From Caulobacter flavus (lineage in GTDB: Bacteria; Pseudomonadota; Alphaproteobacteria; Caulobacterales; Caulobacteraceae): a stretch of DNA of 64,000 bases. The translations under genes were made by a program, and so were the position numbers. Positions 24,420-32,438 of this stretch are shown one piece after another. The notes below the pieces were generated by a model, which saw only the letters and a list, made by a program, of their open reading frames with translations, had not been told where the DNA came from and did not search any database. The first letter of the stretch is position 1. The number at the start of each line of letters is the position of its first letter. The DNA is taken from NCBI RefSeq assembly GCF_003722335.1, contig NZ_CP026100.1:3322001-3386000 (forward strand), read 5' to 3'.

Positions 24420-25132
24420 TCCTTTCCCGACGCCGCCTGGCGGCGGCGCTCCTGGCCGCGCCTGCGGCCTGCGGCCTGGCGTTGGCGCCGCTGCCGGCGC
24501 AGGCGCGGATCGTCGTCTTCGATCCGACCAACTACGCCCAGAACGTCCTGCAGGCCGCCCGCGCCCTGCAGACCATCAACAACCAGATCAGCTCGCTGCA
24601 GAACCAGGCCCAGATGCTGCTGGGTCAGGCCAAGACCCTGGCCAGCCTGCCGTACTCGACTCTGGCGACCCTGCAGGCCCAGGTCGACCGGACCCGTGAG
24701 CTTTTGGGGCAGGCCCAGGCCCTGGCCTACGACGTCGCATCGATCCAGCAGGCCTTCACCGCCAACTATGGCGCCGCCTCGCTGTCAGCCACCGATGCGG
24801 CCCTGACGGCCCGCGCCGACGCACGCTGGACCACGGCCATGGCCGGGTTCCAGGACGCCCTGAAGCTCCAGGCCGGCGTCGTCGAGGGGCTACGCGCCAG
24901 CCGCGACCAACTCACCGCCCTGGTCGGGGCCAGCCAAGGCGCGGTCGGCGGGCTGCAGGCCGCCCAGGCCGGAAACCAGCTGCTGGCCCTGCAGTCGCAG
25001 ATGCTCGCCGACCTGATCGCGCTGTCAGCCGCTCAAGGCCGGGCCCAGGCGCTGGAGGCCGCGGGGCAAGCCGCCGCGCGCGCCGACGCCAAGGCGCGCT
25101 TTGCCAGGTTCATGGGGACGGGCTCGCAATGA
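24416..25132 (+). CDS. trbJ: TrbJ (VirB5 type)
   Basis: A 238-residue exported protein: Arg-rich signal sequence (ILSRRRLAAALLAAPAACG) with cleavage near AQA-RIVVF, then a mainly helical mature domain with the TrbJ start IVVFDPTNYAQNVLQAARAL and many Gln/Ala heptads. VirB5 homologues sit at the pilus tip and help adhesion. It overlaps trbE and trbK, in keeping with a single operon. Confidence 0.9.
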   Translation: MILSRRRLAAALLAAPAACGLALAPLPAQARIVVFDPTNYAQNVLQAARALQTINNQISSLQNQAQMLLGQAKTLASLPYSTLATLQAQVDRTRELLGQAQALAYDVASIQQAFTANYGAASLSATDAALTARADARWTTAMAGFQDALKLQAGVVEGLRASRDQLTALVGASQGAVGGLQAAQAGNQLLALQSQMLADLIALSAAQGRAQALEAAGQAAARADAKARFARFMGTGSQ

Positions 25133-25362
25133 GGTGGGCGATCGCTCTTTCGGCGGGCGCCTGGATCCTGATCGGCGCCGTGGTCGTCACCCTCCATGGC
25201 CGCCCAGCGCCGGTCGCCGCGCCGGCCGCCGTCGAGCGGGTCCAAGGCGACGCGGCCCTGGCGCGCTGCCGCGACCTTGGCGAGGCCGCCGCCGGCGATC
25301 CGGCCTGTCGGGCGGCGTGGGCGGACGCCCGCGCCCGCTTTTTTGGGGAGGCGCGGCCTTGA
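25129..25362 (+). CDS. trbK: TrbK-like entry exclusion protein
   Basis: A 77-residue protein with an N-terminal hydrophobic helix, an Ala/Pro-rich linker and a Cys-containing end (ARCRDLGEAAAGDPACRAAWADARARFF). This CR-LGxxAAxDxxCxxAWxxxRxRFF pattern is typical of the alternative TrbK proteins between trbJ and trbL in alphaproteobacteria. TrbK blocks redundant conjugation into the host. Overlaps on both sides (ATGA, TTGA) show tight coupling. Confidence 0.8.
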   Translation: MRWAIALSAGAWILIGAVVVTLHGRPAPVAAPAAVERVQGDAALARCRDLGEAAAGDPACRAAWADARARFFGEARP

Positions 25363-26624
25363 ACGACACCGGCGTCATCGACCGCTTCTTCGACGTCTAT
25401 GGTCGCTACATCGACAGCGGCTTTGGGCTGCTGGGCGGGGAGGTGGCGTTTCTCTCCACGACCCTGGTGGCCATCGACGTCACCCTGGCGGCTCTGTTCT
25501 GGGCCTGGGCGCATGGCGAGGACATCATCGCTCGCCTCGTCAAGAAGACGCTCTATGTCGGCTTCTTCGCCTTCCTGATCGGCAACTTCCACACCTTGAC
25601 GGGGATCGTGCTGAAGAGCTTTTCGGGCCTTGGCCTGAAGGCGGGCGGGGTGGGGACCTCGGCCGAGGACTTCCTGCGGCCGGGCAAACTGGCGGCCCTG
25701 GGCGTCGAGGCCTGCAAGCCCATCCTGCAGGCGGCCAGCGACCTGGGCGGCTTCCCCGGCTTTTTCGAGAACATCGTCCAGATCCTGATCCTTCTGATCG
25801 TGGCGATCCTGGTGATCGTCTCGTTCTTCATCATCGCCGTGCAGATCTTCGTGGTCTTGATCGAGTTCAAGCTCGTCAGCCTGTGCGGCTTCGTGCTCGT
25901 GCCGTTCGGCCTTTTCGGACGCACCGCCTTTCTGGCCGAGAAGGTCCTGGGCAATGTCATGGCCTCGGGCGTCAAGGTCATGGTGCTGGCGGTGATCGTG
26001 GGCATCGGCTCGACCCTTTTCTCTCAGTTCACCAGCGCCGCCTCCGGCCAGCCGACCCTGGAAGAGGTCCTGGCCATGGCCCTGGCGGCGCTCACCATGC
26101 TGGGCCTGTCGATCTTCGGTCCCGGGATCGCCTCGGGTCTGGTCTCCGGCGCGCCGCAGTTAGGCGTGGGCGCGGCCGTCGGCACGGGCATGGTCGTCGG
26201 CGGCATGGCCATGGCCGCGGCCGGCGCGGCCCAGATGGCGGCCGGCGCGGCCTCGGGCGTGAGCTTTGGCGGCATGGGCGGCGGCGCTGCCGGGGCCGCT
26301 GGCGCTGGCGGCGGTCGTTTGCCGCCTCCAAGCGGCGGGCCTGCGCCGCCCTCCGGTGGCGGGCCCTCGGGTCCGCCCGGTCCGCCTACGCCCGGCGACA
26401 ATAGCGGTGGCGGCAGGGCGGGCTTTGCGATGCCGCCGCCCAAGGCCAGCGACGACGACGGCGGTGGCGGGGAGGGCGGCTCGGGCGCTCCTGTGGCTCC
26501 GGCCTGGGCCCGGGACCTGGCCGATCGCAACGCCCTGGTGCGCGGCGCGGAGATCGCCGCCCACGCCGCCGATGGCGGCGGCCACTCCGGCGGCGACGCC
26601 GCCCCCAGCCTGAAGGAGGAGTAG
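25359..26624 (+). CDS. trbL: TrbL (VirB6 type) polytopic membrane protein
   Basis: A 421-residue protein with six or more membrane segments in the first 300 residues (for example GFFAFLIGNFHTLTGIVLKSF and IVQILILLIVAILVIVSFFII), then a long Gly/Pro/Ala-rich tail. This is the layout of TrbL/VirB6, which forms part of the inner-membrane channel. The start is TTG at 25359 overlapping the trbK stop, the only start that gives the full family N-terminus. Confidence 0.9.
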   Translation: MNDTGVIDRFFDVYGRYIDSGFGLLGGEVAFLSTTLVAIDVTLAALFWAWAHGEDIIARLVKKTLYVGFFAFLIGNFHTLTGIVLKSFSGLGLKAGGVGTSAEDFLRPGKLAALGVEACKPILQAASDLGGFPGFFENIVQILILLIVAILVIVSFFIIAVQIFVVLIEFKLVSLCGFVLVPFGLFGRTAFLAEKVLGNVMASGVKVMVLAVIVGIGSTLFSQFTSAASGQPTLEEVLAMALAALTMLGLSIFGPGIASGLVSGAPQLGVGAAVGTGMVVGGMAMAAAGAAQMAAGAASGVSFGGMGGGAAGAAGAGGGRLPPPSGGPAPPSGGGPSGPPGPPTPGDNSGGGRAGFAMPPPKASDDDGGGGEGGSGAPVAPAWARDLADRNALVRGAEIAAHAADGGGHSGGDAAPSLKEE

Positions 26625-27311
26625 ATGAACCCGTTCAAGGGCGCGGCGCGCTATGGCGCGACCCCTGCGCCGGAAACACCCTACCAGCGGGCCGGCCAGG
26701 CCTGGGACGAGCGCATCGGCTCGGCCCGCGTTCAAGCCGCCAACTGGCGCCTGGCCGCCCTGGGCCTGCTGGCGGCCAACACGGTGCTCTGTGGAAGCCT
26801 GGCCTGGCTGGCGACGCGCGGTTCGGTCACGCCCTGGGTGGTGGAGGTCGATCGCCAGGGCGAGCCGCGCGTGGCCGCTCCGGCCGTGCAGGGCGCGCGG
26901 CCAACCGACCCGATGATCGCCTGGACCTTGGCGCGTTTCGTCGCCGATGTGCGCGCCATCTCGGCCGACCCGGTGGTCATGCGTCAGGCCTGGCTACGGG
27001 CCTACGACTTCACCGACGCCTCGGGGGCTGCTGCGCTGTCCGACTACGCCCGCCGAAGCGACCCGTTCGCCCAGATCGGCAAGGCCCAGGTCACCGTGAC
27101 CGTCACCAGCGTGGTGCGCGCCACGCCCGGCAGCTTCCAGGTCGCCTGGATCGAGAAGCGCTACGCCGACGGCCAGCTGGCCGCCACCGAGCGCTGGACC
27201 GGGATCCTCACCCTGGCGATCAAGCCGCCGCGCACCGCCGAGGCCCTGCGGGCCAATCCGCTGGGCGTCTACATCTCCGCCATCTCCTGGTCCAAGGAGT
27301 ACGGGGCATGA
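26625..27311 (+). CDS. trbF: TrbF (VirB8 type)
   Basis: A 228-residue bitopic inner-membrane protein: short cytoplasmic N-terminus with TPYQRAGQAWDERIGSARVQA, one helix (about residues 40-60), then a periplasmic NTF2-like VirB8 domain containing VDRQGEPR and the end IYISAISWSKE. VirB8 proteins nucleate assembly of the complex. It starts directly after the trbL stop and its stop overlaps trbG. Confidence 0.92.
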   Translation: MNPFKGAARYGATPAPETPYQRAGQAWDERIGSARVQAANWRLAALGLLAANTVLCGSLAWLATRGSVTPWVVEVDRQGEPRVAAPAVQGARPTDPMIAWTLARFVADVRAISADPVVMRQAWLRAYDFTDASGAAALSDYARRSDPFAQIGKAQVTVTVTSVVRATPGSFQVAWIEKRYADGQLAATERWTGILTLAIKPPRTAEALRANPLGVYISAISWSKEYGA

Positions 27312-28108
27312 CCCGCGCCCAGGCTCTGCTGGCGACGATCGCGCTCGTCCCCAATCTCGGCCTGGCCGCGGAGGCGGGCGGCCTCCAGGTCCCGGCCGGC
27401 GCCAAGCGCTTCGCCTATGCCGACGAGGCCGTCTATCCGGTCATCGCCACGCCGGGCCGGATAACCGACATCGTCCTGGAGCCTGGTGAGGCCCTGGTCG
27501 GGGCTGGGCCGATCGCGGCCGGCGACACCGTCCGCTGGATCATCGGCGATACGGTGAGCGGCCAGGGCGCGACGCGCCGCGTCCACGTGATGATCAAGCC
27601 GACGGCGATAGGGCTGGCCACCAACCTGATCATCAATACCGACCGGCGCACCTATCACCTGGAGCTGCGCGCCTCGGCTCGGACGTGGCTCTCGCAGGTG
27701 GCCTGGACCTACCCGTCCGCGGCCTTGCCCGCTCCGAGCATCGAGCCGGTCAACGCGGCTTCGCCGGCCAGCCTCGCCAAGGCCGCGCCGCGGCGGATTA
27801 ATCTGGGCTATCGGATCGAAGGCGACCATCCGCGCTGGCGTCCGGTCCGGGTCTTCGACGATGGGCAGAGCGTCTATCTCGAGTTCGGGCCAGGCCTGTC
27901 GCTATCGGACCTGCCGCCGCTCTACCGGATCGGTCCCGACGGCAAGACCGCCGAGCTGATCAACTACCGCGTCGAGGACGAACGCCTGGTCACCGAGCGG
28001 TTGTTCGACCTCGCCGAGCTGCGCCTGGGAGCCAAGCGCCGCGCTCGCGCCGTGCGTCTGATCCGCCTGCCGGCCCCCCAATATGTCACCCAGGAAGCCG
28101 CGCCATGA
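27308..28108 (+). CDS. trbG: TrbG (VirB9 type)
   Basis: A 266-residue exported protein with a short signal sequence and the two VirB9 beta-sandwich parts. Recognisable stretches are YPVIATPGRITDIVLEPGE, the central NLIINTDRRTYHLELRA and the C-terminal end FDDGQSVYLEFGP. VirB9 homologues form the outer-membrane core with TrbI and a small lipoprotein. That lipoprotein (TrbH/VirB7) is not found in this cluster. Confidence 0.92.
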   Translation: MTRAQALLATIALVPNLGLAAEAGGLQVPAGAKRFAYADEAVYPVIATPGRITDIVLEPGEALVGAGPIAAGDTVRWIIGDTVSGQGATRRVHVMIKPTAIGLATNLIINTDRRTYHLELRASARTWLSQVAWTYPSAALPAPSIEPVNAASPASLAKAAPRRINLGYRIEGDHPRWRPVRVFDDGQSVYLEFGPGLSLSDLPPLYRIGPDGKTAELINYRVEDERLVTERLFDLAELRLGAKRRARAVRLIRLPAPQYVTQEAAP

Positions 28109-29271
28109 GCCAGGATCGCGACGAGGCCGAAACCAAGATCGCCAAGACCCTTCGCCTGTCGACGTCGCCTGGGCCGGTCGCCCGGGTCTCGCGTAAGGCG
28201 CTGGCGGTGGTCGGCGCCGTGCTGGCCCTGGGCGTGGCCGGTGCGCTGGGCTGGTCGTTGATGGAGCGGCGCAGGGCCGCGCCGGTCGAACAAGCCGTCA
28301 CCCCGTCCCAGCCGCCCGAAGCGGTCAGCGCCTTGCCGCGCGGCTACGAAGGCGAGGCCGGCGTCCCGGTCCTGGGGCCCCCGCTGCCGGGCGATCTTGG
28401 CCGTCCGATCCTGGCGGCGCAACGGGATCGCGAGGTGCAGGCGCCCATCGCCGCTTCGCCGACGGCGCCGGCGGGGGCGGCCCCCACGGCCATGGTTGCC
28501 GCGCCCGACCCGGCGGCGCAGGCGCGGCGCGAGGCCCGCCAGGCGGCGATCGCCAGCGGCCTCTTCGCGACCGCCGCCGTCCGCGCGGCCAGCGCGGCGG
28601 TGGATGTCGCCGCGAACGCCGAGCGGGCAGGGGGGAGCGGGCCAGCATCGGACGTGCGCATCACCAGCGTCGAACGCCTGCAGCCGCCGGCCTCGCCCTA
28701 CATCCTCCAGGCCGGCGCGGTCATTCCCGCCGCCCTGGTCACGGGCCTGCGCTCGGACGTCTCGGGCCTGGCCATCGCCCAGGTGACCCAGGACGTCTTC
28801 GACAGCCTGGGCGGCGGCGTGCGGCTGATCCCGGCCGGCGCCCGAATGATCGGGGAGTACGAGGCCGGCGCGAAGGCCGGCCAAAGCCGACTGGCCGTCA
28901 CCTGGACGCGGCTGATCCTGCCGTCGGGCCGCTCGATCGTGCTGGACAAGCTGCCGGGCGCGGACGAGCAGGGCATGGCCGGCCTGCAGGACGGCGTCGA
29001 TCGTCATGGCCGCCAGATCCTGGCCGCGGCCGGACTTTCAACCCTGCTTGCGATAGGGACCGAGGTCGGATCATCAAGCGAGGAATCCGATCTTGCGCGC
29101 GCCCTGCGCCGCGCCGGCGCCGACACCGCCAGCAGCGCGGGGCGACAGGTCGTGGGCCGCTCGCTGGATCTGGCTCCCGCCCTGACCATCCGGCCTGGCG
29201 CGCCGCTGCGGGTGCTCCTGACCCGTGATCTCGTGCTCGAACCCTATGTCGATGAAAGGAAGACGCCATGA
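28105..29271 (+). CDS. trbI: TrbI (VirB10 type)
   Basis: A 388-residue protein spanning the envelope: cytoplasmic tail, one helix (about residues 33-50), a Pro/Ala-rich periplasmic linker, and the C-terminal VirB10 domain with SPYILQAGAVIPAALVTGL, the antenna-forming region after GGGVRLIPAGARMIGEY, and the final LRVLLTRDLVLEPY. VirB10 senses ATPase activity and opens the outer-membrane pore. It overlaps trbG and the DUF2274 gene. Confidence 0.93.
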   Translation: MSQDRDEAETKIAKTLRLSTSPGPVARVSRKALAVVGAVLALGVAGALGWSLMERRRAAPVEQAVTPSQPPEAVSALPRGYEGEAGVPVLGPPLPGDLGRPILAAQRDREVQAPIAASPTAPAGAAPTAMVAAPDPAAQARREARQAAIASGLFATAAVRAASAAVDVAANAERAGGSGPASDVRITSVERLQPPASPYILQAGAVIPAALVTGLRSDVSGLAIAQVTQDVFDSLGGGVRLIPAGARMIGEYEAGAKAGQSRLAVTWTRLILPSGRSIVLDKLPGADEQGMAGLQDGVDRHGRQILAAAGLSTLLAIGTEVGSSSEESDLARALRRAGADTASSAGRQVVGRSLDLAPALTIRPGAPLRVLLTRDLVLEPYVDERKTP

Positions 29272-29495
29272 GCGGCAAGCTGAAGCTGGGCGCGCTGGAG
29301 GACGACACGCCGGTGAAGGTGACGCTGGACCTCCCGGCCAGCGTCCATCGCGACCTGGTGGCCTATGCCCAGATGCTGGCCACGCTGACGGGAGGCAAGC
29401 CGGGCGAGCCGGCCAAGCTCGCCACTCGTATGTTGGAGCGGTTCATGGCCACCGATCGGGTGTTTGTGCGCGGGCGCAAAGGTCGGGCCGCTTAA
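29268..29495 (+). CDS. DUF2274 protein at the end of the trb operon
   Basis: A 75-residue protein matching DUF2274 (KLKLGALEDDTPVKVTLDLP, then VHRDLVAYAQMLA), a short family found almost only at the 3' end of alphaproteobacterial trb clusters. The VKVTLDLPASVHRDL pattern resembles a ribbon-helix-helix DNA-binding protein, so a regulatory role is plausible. It overlaps trbI by ATGA. Confidence 0.88.
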   Translation: MSGKLKLGALEDDTPVKVTLDLPASVHRDLVAYAQMLATLTGGKPGEPAKLATRMLERFMATDRVFVRGRKGRAA

Positions 29496-29905
29496 GCGGC
29501 CTCGGCGTTCGGCATGGGCTAAGGCCTCCATCGGCGGGGAGGCGGCGCGGCGGTCTTGCCCTATGAACGATGGCGGTCCAGCGCGCCGCCCCGCCATCGG
29601 CTTCGCCGGGAACCCAGGGCGCAGCCATGCGGCCGACGTTGCGCAGGCCGTCGGCGAAATCAGGCATCATCCCCTTAGCTTAGCGGGTGCATATCGTCGG
29701 CGCATTGTCCGCCCGCCGCCTCCGCCGGCGTCCGCCTCGGCCCGGCCCCCGAACAGCCGATCTTGCCGTCTGCTAAGGGTGGTTGAGCGACATTCGCGCG
29801 TTTTAGTGTGGTCTAGACGAAAACGCGCGCGCATGAATTCAGGGGCGGACGGGGCGCGCCCGCCAACTAGAATATATCTGCAAACTGGCTGAATTTGTTC
29901 GTGAG
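29486..29905. other. Gene-free stretch after trb, starting with a palindrome
   Basis: GGCCGCTTAAGCGGCC, a perfect 16-base palindrome, spans the DUF2274 stop (29486-29501) and could be a weak terminator. The next 400 bases hold no convincing gene. Composition turns AT-rich towards 29860 (AACTAGAATATATCTG), which marks the edge of the foreign segment. Confidence 0.4.
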
Positions 29906-30595
29906 ATGATTGTGAAAAAAACTATCCAGGAAATGATTAAATCGCTGCCGCCCGGTGGAGATGTAACATTTCCCAAATCTACCTTCGTTGAAGGCGGCAG
30001 AGAAAGATTTTACTCGATTTGGACTAATTATGAATACTCTAAGCCAGAGTTTCTATGGGAAAATCAGCCTGAGATAAAACGACTGCCCAGGGCGGCGAGC
30101 CGATTGATGCGCGGCGTTGATTTTTCCGATCTGCCGCCATGCGTTTTAAAATTTCGCGGCAACAAAGAACGATTGGCAGATATTTATCTTATTGGCCAAG
30201 GTCCCGCCTTTGTATCGGAGAAGCTGTTTCTGATACTGCAAGAATTTGACTCCGATTCAATTTCGTGGCGGCGAGAGATGGTTCTCACGAAGAACGGATG
30301 GGTAGATTGTTATATGATTATCCCTCAACGAATTCTATCAGCAATAGATATCCACAGAACCACTATAAGAATTTACGATGATAATCTTGCTGGAGAATTT
30401 TTTAGATATTTAGAGTTCGTGGAGGGTGCTTATTTTGTGGATCTGGACAGAGAGGTTAATTCTTTCTGGGACTATGATTTCATCAATTGGATGTGGTCCG
30501 ATGAGATCCTGGCTCGCTGCAGAGCAGATGGTATTCGCGGCCTTCTTGCCAAGCGAACGGGTGGTGAGATCCGTGGTGTCGAATACAGACTGTAG
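29906..30595 (+). CDS. Imm11/DUF1629-like protein, AT-rich orphan
   Basis: A 229-residue soluble protein rich in aromatic residues. The pattern DIYLIGQGPAFVSEKLFLIL, a central AIDIHRTT stretch and a C-terminal WSDEILARCRADGIRGLLAKR matches the layout of Imm11/DUF1629 immunity proteins (VSE- and helix-GxxG-type end), by recognition only. Base composition and codon use (many AT-ending codons such as TTT, AAA, ATT) are unlike all neighbours, so it was acquired. No toxin gene lies next to it. The start lacks a good ribosome-binding site. Confidence 0.6.
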   Translation: MIVKKTIQEMIKSLPPGGDVTFPKSTFVEGGRERFYSIWTNYEYSKPEFLWENQPEIKRLPRAASRLMRGVDFSDLPPCVLKFRGNKERLADIYLIGQGPAFVSEKLFLILQEFDSDSISWRREMVLTKNGWVDCYMIIPQRILSAIDIHRTTIRIYDDNLAGEFFRYLEFVEGAYFVDLDREVNSFWDYDFINWMWSDEILARCRADGIRGLLAKRTGGEIRGVEYRL

Positions 30596-30796
30596 AAGTT
30601 AGCCAACCAGCCCCCAAGCGTCAGCAATGGGTCGGGAGCGGGAATTGGCGCCGCTCCGGACACACGACGCAGCGTGTCTGCAATCCGCGTCCACGCTGAC
30701 GACCGCACCCGACCCTAGTCAGACCTTCGGTAGTGGGCGACAGTTTCAAAGCGACAAGACTCTCCACGATTTCTAACGGGACAGAAAGGTGAATAA

Positions 30797-31342
30797 GTGT
30801 CATCGACGCGCCTAGCAGTTTTCACCATCGCTGCTTTGTCGCTGACCAGCGCGAACAAGGGACAGGCGGCGGTTTGGGACGAATGGCGCTACGTGCCAGC
30901 CGCCGCCCATCGGGGTCCAGCGGCGGAACTCGGCAAGGTAGGGGATATCCTTTTCCGCATACGTTGCGTTCCGACGCGCCACGAATTGTTTTTCGAGTAT
31001 TTCCCAGGCGAAGGCGGTCCCGGCGATTGGACCCAAGAGGCCCGTAATAGCGGTATTCACCTGATCCTCTACTATCCGGCCTCTGACACCGAGACGCGTT
31101 TTGTCGTGCATGGCCCGGTAACCCGAAACAGCTTGACCGGCACGTTGCCACTGACCGCAGATCTTTCCGACGAGATCGCCGAGGCGCCGGAAATCAGGCT
31201 CTACGGTGAGAATGGGCCTTCCAACTTAACCCTGGGCGGCGCGGCGGCAGCGGTGAGGCGTGTCGCGCGCGAGTGCGCGCCGCCACGGACGGGCCCCAAG
31301 CCGCCCAAGGTCGCGCGCGGTCGGAATAAAAGCGAGTGGTGA
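30797..31342 (+). CDS. Exported hypothetical protein
   Basis: A 181-residue protein with a signal peptide (TRLAVFTIAALSLTSANKGQA, cleavage near GQA-AVWDEW) and a single compact domain containing VGDILFRIRCVPTRHELFFEYFP-type strands (two Cys, possibly a disulphide) and a basic Lys/Arg tail. No family is recognised. The GTG start is preceded by AAAGG. It ends in GTGA, overlapping a short frame at 31339. Confidence 0.7.
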   Translation: MSSTRLAVFTIAALSLTSANKGQAAVWDEWRYVPAAAHRGPAAELGKVGDILFRIRCVPTRHELFFEYFPGEGGPGDWTQEARNSGIHLILYYPASDTETRFVVHGPVTRNSLTGTLPLTADLSDEIAEAPEIRLYGENGPSNLTLGGAAAAVRRVARECAPPRTGPKPPKVARGRNKSEW

Positions 31343-31479
31343 GCATCTTCCGTCGTCCGACAACCACCCATCGCCGACGATTCGATCGGCTGTTCGCGGG
31401 CTTGGCCGAGGAGACCTGGGGCAGGGGAGCGGTCTTCCATGCTTCGCTGATAGGCCGAGCATTGGAGAAATCCATCTAA
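31339..31479 (+). CDS. Short frame coupled to the exported protein
   Basis: A 46-codon frame starting with GTG inside the preceding stop (GTGA). The peptide (SIFRRPTTTHRRRFDRLFAGL, EETWGRGAVFHASLIGRALE) has amphipathic character and could be a remnant of a longer gene. No ribosome-binding site beyond coupling. Uncertain. Confidence 0.3.
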   Translation: MSIFRRPTTTHRRRFDRLFAGLAEETWGRGAVFHASLIGRALEKSI

Positions 31480-31734
31480 CCTGAGGAGGGCGTGCGCCTA
31501 GGGGGCAGGCATCATGCGCCGCTGACGCGGCCCTTGGTGTTTGGGCGCTGCGCGCCCCGTGGCCTTAGGGCTCCGCCCCCAGCGCGCTTCGGACCGGCTT
31601 CCGCCCAGCTTCGGCCGGCCCTTGGCCGTCCTGCAGCCGGGCCCCCGCGAAGCCGGCGCCTCCGCTTGCACCCCCGCTCTCGCCGAGGGGCAAGGGTTCG
31701 AGTGATCGAACCCCTGCCTTCAAGGATGAGGACC
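31480..31734 (+). promoter_or_regulatory. C-rich, hairpin-rich leader of ardA
   Basis: The 255 bases ahead of ardA contain runs such as CCGCCCCC and GCACCCCCGC, no gene, and a perfect hairpin GGGTTCGA-GTGA-TCGAACCC (31694-31713, GNRA-like loop) 21 bases before the start codon. Similar C-rich leaders precede anti-restriction genes on mobile elements. It may bind a repressor or act as a folded single-strand promoter during DNA entry; both are inferences. Confidence 0.45.
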
Positions 31735-32265
31735 ATGGGACAAGCCGCTGAAACCCTTGAGCCCCGCGTCTATGTCGCCTGCCTTGCGGCCTATAACGCC
31801 GGGCGCCTGCATGGCGCCTGGATCGCCGTGGACGAGGATGCCCAGGCCCTGCACGCCGCCGTCGCCGCGATGCTGGCCGCCTCGCCCGAGCCGGGAGCGG
31901 AGGAATGGGCCATTCATGACCATGAGGGCTTTGGCGGGGTTGAGGTCGGCGAGTTCGCCGGCCTGGAGCGGGTGGCCGCCATCGCCGGGTTCGTCCGCGC
32001 CCAGGGGCGGCTGGGGGCCTTGGTGCTGGAGCACCTGGGCGGTGAGCTCGATGCGGCGGCCGAGGCCCTGGAGGATCAGTATCGAGGGGAATATGCGTCC
32101 CTGGCCGACTGCTTCCAGGCGCTGACCGAGGAGACGGTCGAGTTCCCTGAGGCCTTGCGCCTCTACATCGACTACGAGGCCATGGCCCGCGACGCGGTGG
32201 CGGGCGGGGAGGTCTTCACGCTGGAGACCGCCCATGACGCGGTGCACGTGTTCTGGGCGCGCTGA
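31735..32265 (+). CDS. ardA: ArdA anti-restriction protein
   Basis: A 176-residue acidic DNA-mimic protein. It begins RVYVACLAAYNAGRLHGAWID-like (RLHGAWIAVDED), continues with EWAIHDHEGFGGVEVGEFAGL and ends with the ArdA C-terminal DYEAMARDAVAGGEVFTLE; these are diagnostic. ArdA blocks type I restriction enzymes when a plasmid or integrative element enters a new cell. The start at 31735 has GAGGA upstream. With the trb cluster it marks this region as of mobile-element origin. Confidence 0.92.
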   Translation: MGQAAETLEPRVYVACLAAYNAGRLHGAWIAVDEDAQALHAAVAAMLAASPEPGAEEWAIHDHEGFGGVEVGEFAGLERVAAIAGFVRAQGRLGALVLEHLGGELDAAAEALEDQYRGEYASLADCFQALTEETVEFPEALRLYIDYEAMARDAVAGGEVFTLETAHDAVHVFWAR

Positions 32266-32292
32266 GGCGCGCCCAGGGGGTTCTGTTTGAGG

Positions 32293-32406
32293 CTAGCACA
32301 AGATCAGCAGCAACGCCGCCGCCACGGCCAGGGCCGCCAACGCGGCCAGGCCCGTCCATCCGGCAGGGGTGAGCAGACGGGGGATCGGGCGCAGGCGAGG
32401 GGGCAT
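32293..32406 (-). CDS. Tiny single-pass membrane protein, 37 aa
   Basis: A frame from ATG 32406 to TAG at 32293 encodes a basic start (MPPRLRPIPRLLTPAG) and one membrane helix (LAALAALAVAAALLLILC). It is too short to be found by length-based calling. A weak AGGTT lies upstream. It sits between ardA and dinB; small proteins of this type are common there in related elements as far as I recall, but I cannot verify this. Confidence 0.45.
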   Translation of the reverse strand: MPPRLRPIPRLLTPAGWTGLAALAALAVAAALLLILC

Positions 32407-32438
32407 GTCGTCAACCTAGAGCAGGCGAGGGTGGGTGG

